From: Acarospora socialis
Lineage: Eukaryota > Ascomycota > Lecanoromycetes > Acarosporales > Acarosporaceae
Assembly: GCA_025617375.2 (NCBI GenBank)
Contig: JAMYGW020000010.1
Coordinates: 1,488,001-1,552,000 of the forward strand
DNA: 64,000 nt
Direction: 5' to 3'
Position 1 is the first letter of the stretch; every line of letters starts with the position of its first letter. A program made the position numbers and the translations under genes. Positions 33,937 through 47,400 of this stretch are shown one piece after another. The notes beneath the pieces are model-generated. The model was not told the DNA's origin. It did not search any database and worked only from the letters and a program-made list of their open reading frames with translations.

Positions 33937-36900
33937 GTGGCCGTGAGGGGGTTCACGTGATGCTTGCGAAATTGTAGAATGGTGAGTCACCTGGGCAGCT
34001 GCCATTTTTCTCTCCATGGTCGTCAGTGGTGCTGATATCACGCAGCATAGCAAACCTGCATCGAATCACACGATCCGTTGACTATCCTTCCTCGGTCAAG
34101 TTAGACGTGTCTTGCGCGTTTACCGCACACCTGGTAGCACAAGTCCTACACCCGCCGACTGCGAAGGCCTGAAGAAACATCACGGTGTCTCGTACTCGAT
34201 AAAGGTCAAGTTAAGTTGGCGCCGGGCAAGCGACCAAGGATAACAGAGCGTCTTTGTCCTGTGTATGGAAGACAGGTGGAAAGGGGACGTGCGGAAAGGG
34301 TCCATTCGGCGGTGGAGAACTTGATGGTTGAAGGATGTGCGCGCTTGACTATGGCCGGTGACTCCTACACTGTGATTGTGACTGGCGTTTGTTGGGAACC
34401 TACATATACGGTGGATCGTTGAGTTTCAGTCCTTTTATCGAGCATGCAGAGGAGGAGAAGGCTTCGGCCCATGCGCGATGAGCGCTCCATAGCGCGTGAT
34501 GTCCGTGGCTAGTTGGTGATCAAAAGGGAAGGTTCAAGGGAGGGAAGCGGCCATGGTTGAAGGATTGTTAGTGTTGGCGCCTAATCCCAGATCCACCTCC
34601 ACACCTTCACGCGATAATTTTAAAGGCGATAGACAGGAAAAGGATTTCATCAGCTAACGATTGTTCTCATATCGTGATTTTCCTCTGACCAATGAATTTT
34701 ACTCCCTGACATCCAATGAAAATTACTCATATCTCGTTCTTAGGTGGGAAGACGAGAGATACCGCCATCTTGAACTTAGAGTGGTTGTGCAGTCGTACTA
34801 TTCGCTCAAGAGGAAAGTTGTGTAGATTTGTTAAACCAAGGATCATTATCATTTGTTCACAGTTGAGTTTCCTAGTCTAGTCAACAATATTTTGTGAGAT
34901 CGAGGAAAAGGGTCAGTTCTGCAGACGACAGGTCTCCCGACTCCCGAGATGGTCAGAAAAGCTGTGATCCATCGAGCCATCGTTGAACGGAGCACAGACT
35001 CACCGACATGGCCGAAGCGGGCGGGATTCGATGCGCAAGTGCTATCACTTTGGACTATTGTATGCAGGTGCCAGCGCCGGTGAAGGTGGAAGTCTGTTAG
35101 TCAACATAATTATATGCCTGTTTTCACTACGCTGAACCATGGCCGCGATCGTAAACTCAACTACTGATGCGCAAGTGCGCAATTAATAATGATCTCTCAG
35201 GAATACTGGGAATATCAGCACTATTATTATCGTATTTCTGTTATTAGGAGGTTGAATTGGGAGAGGGAAGATGGACCAAGGGGAAGGAAAAATGGAATAT
35301 AAGTGATACTCGGTTAAGGCGCAAGACGACTCAAACGGTCCTGTCGTGTAACCACATCTGTTAGAAATCATTCCAAGTTGACTGATAGTTCCGTTCTTCC
35401 CAGTCAGTTGTGTCGAGTACGTTGTAATAATGTGTACGACTGTGTGGACTGCACCCGATGAGCAACCGAATGCCCGTTCGTCCTGCAGCTCCTCGGGCTC
35501 GTGCAAGGTACAGTACAGGACAGGACAGTACCGAGTAATGTAACAGGACATACACATACAGAGTACAGACTACTCGTACTCGTACAGCATAAGTGATGCA
35601 ATTCCCAAGCAACGTGACGGGATCCGACCCAAAGCTCGTGCAGCGCTCTGCAAATCTTTCCGATTTCTTGAAGAGCACAGCCCGGTCGTGGGTAAAGGCT
35701 GTTGAGCACTTCTGTTACTCATTACTCGTGCTGAACCGCTCCGAGCAAGGTCTTTCTCTTCTGCAGTCATGAGATCTCAAACAAGCGCTCTCCTTGGCCT
35801 TTTTCACGGCGGGAAAAGAGACCGAGACCGAGAAGACGGAGAGGATACAAGCGACTCGAAATGTGATGGTGGTGAGCAGGCCTGGAGGAGAAGTGGTGAT
35901 ACGTTGACTGATTGGCGGATGGAAAATCAACGGCATATGCACGCCGCAGAAGCGACCTAACGGGTCGTCCAATCTCGGGCCGTCAGCGGCTGAGAGAGCG
36001 GCCACATCGTCGGCAGATCCATGTCTAGCTTTCCTCACTCCTACGCATCTGATCCATTAAGCGTGGACTAAGTTAACAATACCTTTTTCACTTCTTGAAA
36101 CCCGATCCATACAAGGTCATCATTATTGTTGTGTCTTCCACTCAGGAAGGGTACCTACTGATACAGACACACCATTCGGTGCACCGCATGCCATCCATGC
36201 CATGCCATGCCAGGCCATGCGAAGCTACCAGTGTGCCTGCCCTGTGGCTTTGGCTCTTCTCTGGGCAGGACCAGGCCGTAAGGTAGCATCAGAAGGGTTG
36301 GGGAAGCTAGCTAGATAGCCTCCCTTCATCCATCCAGTCGTTCGCTTTAAGCTGGATGGTGAGCTTCAGAGATGCTCTTCGACCGTAACTGTTACGCGCG
36401 CATGCCTGACGGTGAGGGTGGTCCTCTCGCTGCTCTGGACCCGGAATTGCAGATCAAAACCATTCTGCATTAGGGGCCGATTCCTCGGAATGGCATGCTT
36501 GCTCACTCCAAGCCCGAAGCGCCAACGTCCCTTTCGCTGACATCTTTGCTACTATTGGGTGCGATCCAATATTCGGAAGACTTGTCGCTCTCTGACTGCA
36601 ACGGCCAGAATTATCTTTCCTTCCTCTCAGTATTCTAGCTTTCTCCCCTTTTTGCCACTCTCTCTATCGCAAAGGAGCTGTCCCTACCCTCCATCTTTGT
36701 CCCACACACCCTCCCATCCGTTTTGTTCCCCAGGGCGCCATCTTGCATATGGTAGACTGTCGTTAGCCGCGAAGTGTGGACCTTCCCTCTTTGTTTCAGA
36801 CGAGGCTACCAGAACACATATTCCGTACCCAACGTCGTACGAGTACCGAATCTGATAGTGGAAACTCTGCCTCCTGCATCTGCAGGTAGGCTATCAAGCG

Positions 36901-37007
36901 AAACGGCACGGTGAGTCGACGGTTTTTCTCCTACTCTGTTATCGCAATGCCAATTCGACCATCGACTGATCGAGTGACCGATCGCAGCAATTCGGCTTCA
37001 GATCGAA
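33937..37007. other. 3.1-kb intergenic stretch without a gene
   Basis: No frame with family features on either strand. Short repeats occur: GTAC-rich sequence at 35505-35590 and CATGCCATGC repeats at 36187-36225. It includes the long promoter and 5' UTR of the WD40 gene at 37008. Confidence 0.5.
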
Positions 37008-40000
37008 ATGTCCGCCGGACAGCTGGCGAGGCATCGCTCCACCTCCCAGGGATCGCGACCCTCGTTGAAGTCGCCGTCGCCGGTCAGCGTTCGCGCGATG
37101 GAGACGGGGAGCGACTTCGAGCCATGCGCCGCGACGGCGTCAACTTTCCTGTACGCTCAGGGCTCAGAGGTCATGTGTCTACACCATGATACTTTGGCAA
37201 TTGATCGGAAGTTTCAACGACATCAAGAGCAGATCCTGTTGATCTCGGTGGACAATGTTAGCGAGCAAGGTGCCGGACGTTTGGTGGTCAGTTATGATGC
37301 TGGGCAAACGGCGATTGTTTGGGACCTTTTCACCGGTGACGAAATTGCTCGGTTCGCTTCTTACGAGCAGATACTGGTTGCGGCGTGGATGAGGAATGGC
37401 AATGTTGCCTTTGGTATGCATATATTCGGCTTCTTATGGTCTAGCCCAAGCTGACAGCATTGTAGGAAATGGGCAGGGCAACATCATCCTCTTCGAACCG
37501 TCCACATCAGAGCATATATCTGCGAGAACAATCTTTGATCCCATCACCGCTCTTGCCCCAGCGTCTGATTGCCGGTCATATGCAGTTGGGTATGCATCGA
37601 TCATAGAGATTGCTTTAATTGCGCTAAACCCAACTGCAGGTATATGAACGGTTCCATCCTCATCGCAGCCCTTCAACCCTCCTTCACGATACTACATACT
37701 TTAACAACAGCACGTGCACCATCGCCGATAGTGACCTTAGCCTGGCATGCGTCCTCATCAAAACAAAAGTCAGACATGTTGGCGACCCAGTCTTCGGACG
37801 GAGACCTTAGGGTTTGGAGCGTGGCCAAACCTCCTACTTCTGATATTCCTAAGGTGATCCGCGTCTTAAAACGATCTGAAAACTATCAGCCCGGTCCCAA
37901 CTGGCTGGCTTGGTCGAAGAACGGAAGGATTGTCCAGTATTCTGAAGGGTATGTGGACCCCTGCCTTGGTAGCCCTGCACGATCAGGGATTCACGATAAG
38001 TGGATGATTGTTTAATTTAACTTGCACGTTACATAGGGAAACTTGGGCATGGGATGTGAGGACAAAGACCGTCAGCTATGAGACGATACAAACCGTCAGT
38101 GGTGTGAGGGCACTGGCCAGCTACGGTCCCACCGCAGCTCTGTTCACTCTTGGCCCCAACCATACCGTCCAACAATATGACCTGAATTCGCCGGCAATGG
38201 TTGCAAACGTACACCTTCCCCCTATAATACCGCCTCCAACACCTCCGGTGGATGTCGCAGTGCAAAAGCAGCAACCGGTACTCACCAATATGACTACCGC
38301 GCCCTTCATGCCTTTACGGCAGGAATCTGAGAGTGAGGGGGAAAGCATCCCGATGTCGCCTTTACAAAGGACGACATACGAGATGAACGCCATTGAAACA
38401 GCGCGTCGAAACCGAGTTGAAGCATCCAGTCCGGTTTCCTCGACCGGTCGGAGTAGGTCCGGCTCTCTCAGCTCATACGCTTCTAGTGGCTTCGATCCTT
38501 ATAGCTCAAACAGATCGGTAAGCTCGAAGGCACTCAGTAGCGGAACAACATTCTCCTATGGCACATCTGTTGCGTCCAGCCGAGAAAGCATGCTTAGTGG
38601 TCCTTCGGCGGCTCGGCCGTCGGGATCGTCAATATCTTCGTCGATAGCGTCTTCAATGGCTTCGTCGCAGCATCGCTCTCGGAGGAAGGGCTCACGATTG
38701 CGGCAAGAAGTACTCAGGAGTCCTGAACATGGCAACGCTCCGGTCGACCTCTTCCCGTACACACGGGCGCGACTGAGCGAGGTGCCTTTCAAGCAATCAC
38801 ACGCGGTTGATCAAGACCATCTTACACCTGACGGCCTTCGGAAACAGATCCTTAGCGTAGTCTTCGGCTGGGACCATGATATCGAAGACCTGATCCATGA
38901 CGAACTGTGCCACCATGCCCCTGGATCGCCTAGTTTCGTGTTACTTTCGAAGTGGTTGGGCGATGTCAACGCGGACATGATGGTCTCAATGGAGGGGTCT
39001 AATTCGATGAGCTCCTCAGATTGGATGTTACTCGCGCTCAGTCAAATCGGCGGGCAAGCTTCCACAAAGAAAGTAGGTCAAGCATTTGTGCAACGCCTGC
39101 TGGCAAAAGGCGATGTCCATGCATCGGTCACGATTCTTCTCGGACTTGGCGATCATAACGACGCCGTGGAAGTGTACGTTTCTCGAAACTACTTTATGGA
39201 AGCCATCCTTCTCACATGCCTGGTCTACCCCTCCGACTGGCAGCGTCAATCACATTTGGTGCGTAAATGGGGTGAGTTCGTCGTGGCAAACTCTCAGCAA
39301 CAGCTTGCAATCCGGTGCTTTTCATGCACCGGCGTTGAGCCATCAGAGCCGTGGACATCACCAGCGGCACCAAGCGCGACTACTTTTGCACGGCAAGCGC
39401 AGAGTGTACCACGAATCCTCAGTCCGCCACTGTCTCCGCCAAGCATCAAGCCGAGTGGCCCGAATCGTATGACCGCGAAGAACTCAGCCCTGAAGTTGAT
39501 CACCTCATTCGGGGCGTCAGCCACCGACCAATATAAATTCCCAGGGTTGATTTCCGATGATCGCACACCCACCAACGCTCCAGGTGTCACGCCAATCGCA
39601 GAGTCAGCGGTAACACCTGGCGGAACACCTGGTGGGCCCTTGAAAGGCCATTCACGGAACCTGAATAGTACCCTCTCAGCAAAGACGATGACCCCTGGTG
39701 GATGGGTCAGAAGTCGCCTTCCCTCAATCGGGGAAACGCCTATTGACGTTACGACGCCTCAGCCTTTTGGCGTCCCAGACCCCCTCCCTACACCTGTTGA
39801 TTCCGGTTCAGACAAGGAGAAAGATCAACGCTTAGCAGCGCATGCCCAGGAACAAAAGGCTGGTGATGGTGAGCAGGAGGAACCGATTCTGTTGTTGAGC
39901 TCCGCAAGATATGAGCCTGGAAAGGAAACTCCAAAGCAGACTCCGATGACGGCTGTCCCGACTACAGCGTTGAAGATCCAGCAGTTGCCAGCGCCTGCGC

Positions 40001-42321
40001 AAGGTACATTCACAGCTCTGAAGGTAGAATCGCGGAGTCGTAATGGATCTCGTGATCGCAAGCCCGATGGGCTTCAGATCCAGTGGCCACCAATGGAATC
40101 AATCATCGCTGGAGACCATCCTTCATCTGCAAGTGGATTATCTTCGGCACGTTCGGGGCATCGAAGATCCAATACGCTTTCATCCTTACGTACCGGTATT
40201 AGTCTACCAGAGAGCCTTCAGACACGGGATGATGCGCGAAGCCCGCCTCTTACCAGCAACAGTCAGAAGTCAATCAAAAGCCCTCTCTACGGGGGTCGAA
40301 GTATTGACCAATACATTAGCAGTCTGGAAGAGGCTAATTACCATTCACGAAAGCAGCGCGGGGATAGCAGGCGCCGTCAGGAAAGCCGTGAACGTGGTTT
40401 GGGCTCTGAGTCTGACTATACCGGTCGTGCGCGGAGCAAGAACAGGCACCGGGAACCTTCACGAGATCGTGGGCGGGCCGATTACCGGTACATCCGGCCA
40501 GCCAAGCGTTCACCCTCTTCTCCAATACCAATGTCTCCAGATGACCTCCAAGCGTACACCGTTAGTACCGACATCGCGAGCGATGAGAGGTATTATCGGG
40601 TTCAATCGCCTGAGCTTGAGGTCAATGGAGACCACAGCAGAACTCGTCCGCGGCATGGTAGTTCCAAAACTCGAGGAGAAACTAAGCCGTCTGAGCACTC
40701 TCGCCGGCCTGTGCGCAATGAATCCTCGGAACGTCACTTGACTGCTCGAGCGAGAGATAAATATGAAACAAAAGGTGGGAGCAAAACCACTAGTCGAAAA
40801 GGAAGCCCTGATGGCCGGTCGGAGAAGGGCGGTCGCGCCCGAAGTAGAACAAAGCCTGATGGATTCGGCTTGCGTTCACCCACCTCACCAATGCCAATGT
40901 CACCTCATGCACGTTTTTGGGAGAAGAGCGAGGACGATGAGAGTAGCTTGAAGGCGTCGGCCGCTAACCGTCAACGGCTTCGGTCTCGACAAAGAAGCTC
41001 AAGTAGACGACCAAACGAACGAGGCACGGGTACCCGCCGGGCAGAATCTCCTGACCGGAGGCGACCGCAGGATAGATCACTGAGTCGGAAGGCCAGAGAC
41101 AGAGCTGATAGTTTCCAGCGTCTTTCCGGTGAACAAGTACCAGACCACAAGAGGCAAAAGGCGACCGACCAGCAGACGATGGGAGAAATATCTAGTGACT
41201 TGGATGTGACTAAACTTGAACGAACCTTGAAGAAGGAGATGGCCGCCAAAGAATTAGAAGCTCGTCGGATATCCCTTGCTAACCGATCATACACACCAGT
41301 CATTCCACATCCTGCCGAGTTGACTAATGACAGACCTCCTATGGGTCGCCGCTCCCGCACTGAGTACGAGAAGCCGACCTCCTGGGGTTCTGCCGACAAC
41401 GACCAAGCAATGGTGATGGACCTTACTGGGTCGCCAGAGGATATTGAGACTACGAAGCCCAACTCTAACTCCCACGTCATCAACGTGCCTTTTGGTCTTC
41501 CAACAACGCCAAGAGCAATGCGCCATCCGAGGTACACGAATATAGATCAAAACGAACAACATGCCATACCGGCAGTTCCTCCGATACCAGATGGTGCTGT
41601 ACTTCAGGCCGAGGATTATTATCTTAGGCAGAACTTCCGCCCTCCACCACGTTCTATATCCGCTCCGATCCCAGAGCAACGTTCGGCTGTCTCTCCCGGC
41701 TACCAACCTCTTCCAGCCGGGCTGCCCATGCATCCTGCATTCCAGCATACGCTTCCTCCGAGCAGTAGACGACGAAACAAATCGCCTGGCAACGACCGTC
41801 GAAGAGTGATGGCTAGTGAAGCACAGCCAGGAGCTCTCGCATACGGAGCACCTATAACAGTCAGCATAGAAGAAACACTAGAGACGGTACCGCCGCCACC
41901 GCCGCCACCTCAGCCACCTCCACTGCTGCCAGAGCTGCAGCATTTGTCGTCGCCGCCGCCCCCTCCGCCTCCACCACCACCAACCTTATTTTTTCCCAAT
42001 CACACCCACTCCAGTTCCGTGAGCAGCGGTAGCGGCGTCGGCGTGATCAATATTGGAATCGAGGGCCAATCTAGAAGCGGTACGCCTATCGTTGACGTCC
42101 CAGCCACCATGGTCGAGTGTGACGTTCTACCCAACACTCAGACATCCCCCAGTCACCGACGAGGTCGCAGCGTCAACGAGAATATCGGCACCAAGATGAA
42201 GAATTTCACGGAACGTATGCGAAGTACCAGTCGAGGCCGAAACAACGCAAAATCTCCCCCGTTGGGCACGGTTGCGAACACGCCTTCACCGTATGAGAGT
42301 TTGCCGCCGCTGTACTTTTAG
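37008..42321 (+). CDS. Large WD40 / alpha-solenoid protein with long disordered tail
   Basis: Four exons (37008-37413, 37466-37589, 37640-37948, 38037-42321; introns 52, 50 and 88 nt) give 1707 residues. The first 370 or so carry WD40-type blades (IVWDLFTGDEIARF, DLRVWSVAKP, TWAWDVRTKTVSYE). A helical region at roughly residues 590-780 (GQAFVQRLLAKGDVHASVTI, NYFMEAILLTCLVYPSDWQR) resembles the solenoids of Sec31 and Gemin5. The rest is disordered, rich in Ser, Arg and Pro, with poly-Pro runs near 41890-41985 and a basic end. Three PMSP motifs recur. It may be a trafficking or RNP scaffold; the exact orthologue is not recognised. Confidence 0.75.
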
Positions 42322-44447
42322 ACTTGTCCGGTCCCTGTCCGGCAACAAATGAATATGTCAGTGTTTCTGGGGCAATATCACCCAATAATTTGAAAGAGAG
42401 GGCAACCCAGAATTTCCAACCAGAACGGATCAAAAATTCATATTTTCTCACACCAAAGCAAACAAGCAAGGGCCTGCCTTCGATTATCCTCTATTACCTT
42501 CTCGTCCTTTTCTCTCCATCCAAAACTATTAATGACCTTACGACGACCCTTGGCATTCTCCATCTCCATCTCCACAACTACTCGCTACACTTCACCTTCA
42601 TCATCAAAAGTGTGGTAGTCAAAGTGACGACACTTCCCACTTCCACGCCTCCACTTTAGCTTTGAGTATGGGTTGGATCTTCTGCACCAGCGATGGCGTT
42701 CCCTTAGCTTCTTGCTCTTTCATCCTACGCTTGGCCGTATTTGGCATCTGTATCTACCTTTCCAACCAACCAAAAACTACTCGAGCCGCGAGCTGTGAGC
42801 TGCAAGTCGCGAATTCAAGTCCCTACGTGCTCTAATCCACATGCCGTTAATCCTCCTCGTGACCGCCGAAGCAAGTATACACCCCACCAGTTCCAACTGT
42901 ACCTGTATACGACTACATCCCCACTATAGACCTTCATCTTCCCTCAGTCTCAGCCTCGTTATCACACGATACTCCAATAATCAGACCAGAGGAAATGAAA
43001 CCAACCGGAAACCTGTCTCTCCTCCGTCTCGCAAGACCCTACATACGTCGAGAAAGACCATCCGAACAGCCCTCCGTCCATCTGTTTCATCCCGCATAGC
43101 ATACACCCACAGCACGGCATCCCCTTACCGTACCTCCCCCACCCAGCGGAAAACGCAATCTCCATCTCCAACTCCGATTTTCCGTCCCGCTTATCCCGCC
43201 CGCACTTTCTCTCGATCCTCTCGGCCCAGCTTCACTAAACTGCACCTTGTACATACCTATAGACTCAGACCTATCCCATCGTGCTTTGGCCATGGCATAA
43301 TTTACTAGAACTGGAAGAACCACTGATACATGCCGATGGCAGGTAGAGGTGAGGTGAGGTGATATGAGATAGGAGCGTTGCAGTTGAAGCCGTTGGTGTG
43401 GTGCGGTGTGGTGCGGTGCTGTGCGGTGCAGGGAGATGAGAGAGAGGAGAGGACAGATGAGAAGAACACGTATGTTGAGAGACGAGGTGGATCGGAGTCC
43501 GTGTCCGCGACGGGTTCCGGCACATCACCAACGATACTTCCCAGTCTGACCGCAGCGAAGAGTACGGTGGGGAGAGCGGCTGATGAAGGTGTCGTGGAAT
43601 ACGGGGAGCGCGGAATGATTCAATGGATGAGTGCCTAGGCATTGACGCGTTTTCTTTGAGGTAGGTATGTTTATGGTGCTCTTGTAAGGTCGATAACTTC
43701 ATCGCTGGGTGGAGAGGTCAGACATAGATGCATGGGAGCTGGAAGGGAGTTCTGCGATGCGAGGGGGTACAGGCATATTTGCTGAGGTGCCTAGTTCGTG
43801 GAGGTTCAGAGGGACTCGGCCGTGAGAGGTGTGGTTGAGGAGGCGGTTGGAGGAGGTAGGGATGAGAAGGTTTCGAGCTTCGAGTACAGTCTAGGCAGAA
43901 ATACAGAGCTCTTTCGGATTGAGTGTGAGTTTGTGACATGAGAAGCTTGGGATCACTAATCCCTTGTCGTCTACGTGCACCATGGACCTGCGTAAATCGC
44001 GAACAAACTAACTCACGGAGTATTTCGTACATCTATCCAAGCCAGCCATATACGGCAATGACATTGCTACCGAACTCCGCCAGAGACCTCTAAGAGGAGA
44101 TCTTGCATATCAAGAAGAAGTCTGCTCGTTAGCTGGGATCAAGCTTCGAGAAGCGGACCTCAGTCTTACTCAGTTGACTCGAGATCAAATGCTGCCATAA
44201 GAGCATGAAGCACAGATCTGTCCTGGAAGTAACGAGTCTTGTTGGGATTGGGTAGTCGATGCAAGCATAGCTCACACCCACTCCCCGTTGTGGCTGAAGT
44301 TCGAAGGCTCCATCCGACCAAAGTATCATAGCCTGTCTGCCGCATCTTCAACGTCTGAAATCGACACCCAGACCTTTTTTGAACACCGGACGAGATTTCT
44401 GCCTTCGTCATAAGAGTGGATTACGCCACGATTCTTTCTAAGTAGTC
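42322..44447. other. 2.1-kb intergenic stretch, no gene seen
   Basis: Frames such as 42841-43308 (plus) are Ser/Thr/Pro-rich by composition and show no motif. A GGTGCGGTGTGGTGCGGTGC microsatellite lies at about 43396-43432. Confidence 0.45.
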
Positions 44448-47400
44448 TTACTCAAGACCATCGCCTTTTTTCTTCCTGTGCGGTATCAGATTGCGCAAAG
44501 TCCGCCTCGACCGGGAAGGGCGCGAAGGGTCCGGAGAAGGCACTGCTTCTTCTGAGTGTTCCTCGGTTGGTAGATTAGCGGGATCATTACGTTCTACGTT
44601 TAATGGAATTTCTGAAGTGCTGACATCTTCCACCTCTGGCGTTTCACTTTGCTCAGCTGGCTCGCCTTGAGTGGGATCTTGGATTTGTGAATCCTGGCCT
44701 TCGGAGCTAGCTGGTTGGGTTGTCGAATCTCTCCTAATAAGTTCTTCTTGGATCACAGATTTGATAAACATGTACCTCTGTGCCAGATAATCACTACCAG
44801 TTGCATCTGCGAGCCTTCGTAGCTCTGCAAGAGTTGATTGGAAATTCCCGGCTAGCGTCAACATCCACTGAAGGATTAGGACGGCTGCAATGAAGAGTTG
44901 ATGTCTGTGGCACCACTGGCCGATAGAGAACACCTGACGGACGACTGTGGCTTTCATTTCATCATCTCCAAGCTCAAATGCTTTTCGCATGTCAGCAAGG
45001 ACGGCGTGCACCTTGTCCTCTTGTTCCAAACGCCCATAGAGTTCCACGGCGAAACGAAGGTATCTGACTGTTTGTTCAGCTACGATACCATACCAGGCCG
45101 TACATCGCTTTACTTGTATCCCGTAGATTCGAAGTGCCTCGGCATACCATTTTCGTCTTTTGTATTCGATCATCAGCTTTTCCAATAATTCCCCTGCGAG
45201 TGTGAGTTCTATGGCCTGCAACGATGACAATGCTGGCTTATGAGCGAGGTTTAAGACCGCTTGGTTCTTGAGAATCTCGAAGCAGTATTCTTTCTTTCCA
45301 GCCGCTAGACTCCTCGCAACCAGCCCATGTTCGATCTTGATAGCAATTGATTTCTGACCAGACAATCTCGATATAACAGCCAGGGACATCATTGATTTTA
45401 ACGTCACTAGATGAAACCTACCGAACCGCTGAGATATGAGAGTTGTGAATCGCTCAAATAAACGGTGACTGATAGGGCTAATAGTCAATGTTTTGTCCAG
45501 CATCACCAACCACTCGATATAAATTGCTGTAAGCAAGAGGAGCGTAGGCTGGAAGGACCGATCTGCCGCTAGAATGCGTTGACATAATTCACTTTCAATC
45601 TCACACCCTCCGTCAGATGTGGCAACTGTTTCAGCCTTTTCGTGAAGTGACTCAAGGCAGTTCCAAACTCCCCTAAGCTGGCACAATTGATCTTCCACTG
45701 ACATCTTGGTGGTAAGGTTGAAGCTTAGTGTCTCAAGGTCTGTGGCGGACTGTTCTAAAAGATTGCTATAGTGATTATAGCCCTGCCGTTTAGCAGCTTC
45801 ACTGGCGAAACGAAAGGAGGTGATGAAGTCGGGGAGAACTTTGTTTGAAGATTGTTCAACAGCAGCTTCGTTGACAGCTTTGGCCCAGATTTGTGCTACC
45901 TGATCAGGTTGCTCTGAGGCTCGATGTGCAATCAATAGTTGAATAAAGGAAGACCATAGAGAGGGCACAACTTCAGGAGCAGCATCCGTGAAAATCAGAA
46001 ACTTTCTTCGAAACTCAGACTGAAGCTCGAAGAACGCGTCTACTCTTCTCCGTCTCAGGTTCTCTTCGTCGAACTGTCCAGGCTGCTTCTCTACAAGCGC
46101 GAGCTTTGCTTGCAAATCTTCTGCTTTTAGACGCCGAATTTCCTCGCTGTCCCCAGTCAAACACAGTTGCAGTTCAAAATATCCTTCTTCATATAAATCG
46201 TCGAATTCGTCCCCAAGTTCCTCGCAGGTTCTGAGCGCTTCCTGATAAGCCGTTCGCGCCTCGGACACTTTGCCGCATTTGCGAAGGATTTTGGCTTTAT
46301 TGACTGTCAATAGTACAGTAAGTTGATGGTGTTTGCCGAGTTCCTTTTGGATTTCCATTAAGTGCCCATCTACAGTAGCCAACACGTTCCCAGGTGACAG
46401 GTGTTTTAAGCTCATGGCTGCCAACAATACAACTGTCTTGCTGCTTAGATAGTCATACGTGCTCAGTTCTTGTTTGTGCCGATTGATGTAACTCAGTGCT
46501 TCCTGAACAGCTTCCCCACACTCTGCGTGCTTTCCCAACGACATCAAACAGCTGACATTCGCTAGAAGCAAAGCCCACTGACTCGGTTCCTTGTCGGTCG
46601 GATTCGAAGCTGCGGCATTGGCAAGCAGTTTGGTAGGAAAGTCTATGAGTCGCTCAAAGTCCAAATCACAGTTCGGATACAGAACTCGAACATCTAGAAG
46701 TACTTTCAGGAGAACCATCAAGGTGGTGAAGTTATTCAGACCAGAGCGCTGACTGCTATTTCCTAGCGCTAAAGTGATAAGTTTCGTGTGTAATCGCTCG
46801 CTCTTCTCCGCAACTCTCAACATAATGGACAGTGCAAGTAGCGACTCTCCGGCGACGATTGGTGTATGGGACGCATCTAACAAAGTAGTGAGATTACATG
46901 AATGGCGCACACAGTGTAAAACGTGGTTGTGATAGTGTCTCCGTAATGACTCATGGACGTCGGAAAATCGATCAAGCTTGGAAGAATGAGTCTTAGATAT
47001 CATGGCGAGGGCAAGGTGAGCTCGAGCATGTAATCCAGTTGTTTGATGTCCGTATTCCCCTACACGGGCCCAGGTATGTACCAAGGGGTGAACACTCAAG
47101 AAAGCATCATTATGCACATGCAGAAGAGCATAACTTTTGAGGAGACCGAGTGCGTGGTCGAAATGCGTACGATCCCAGCCAGTATCTTCGTTCTCTAGGA
47201 ACAGGCCTTGAATCCAGACATAAGGCTCTTGCGAAAGATCAATCTCATCTTGCTCCCAGAGTAGTTGGACACTTGATTGACCGATCTCGAATAACTCTAG
47301 AGGAATGTCAGAATGGTGGTAAAGCCCAAGGAGTAACAATAGCTCGGCAGCCGCTCGATTTTCCCTGTAGATAACCTGGAACGACATATCCCATGTAGCG

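Noticed and set aside
42841-43308. Plus-strand frame of 155 codons rich in Ser/Thr/Pro
   Set aside because: Composition follows the CT-rich DNA; no motif, no signal, no splice partners.
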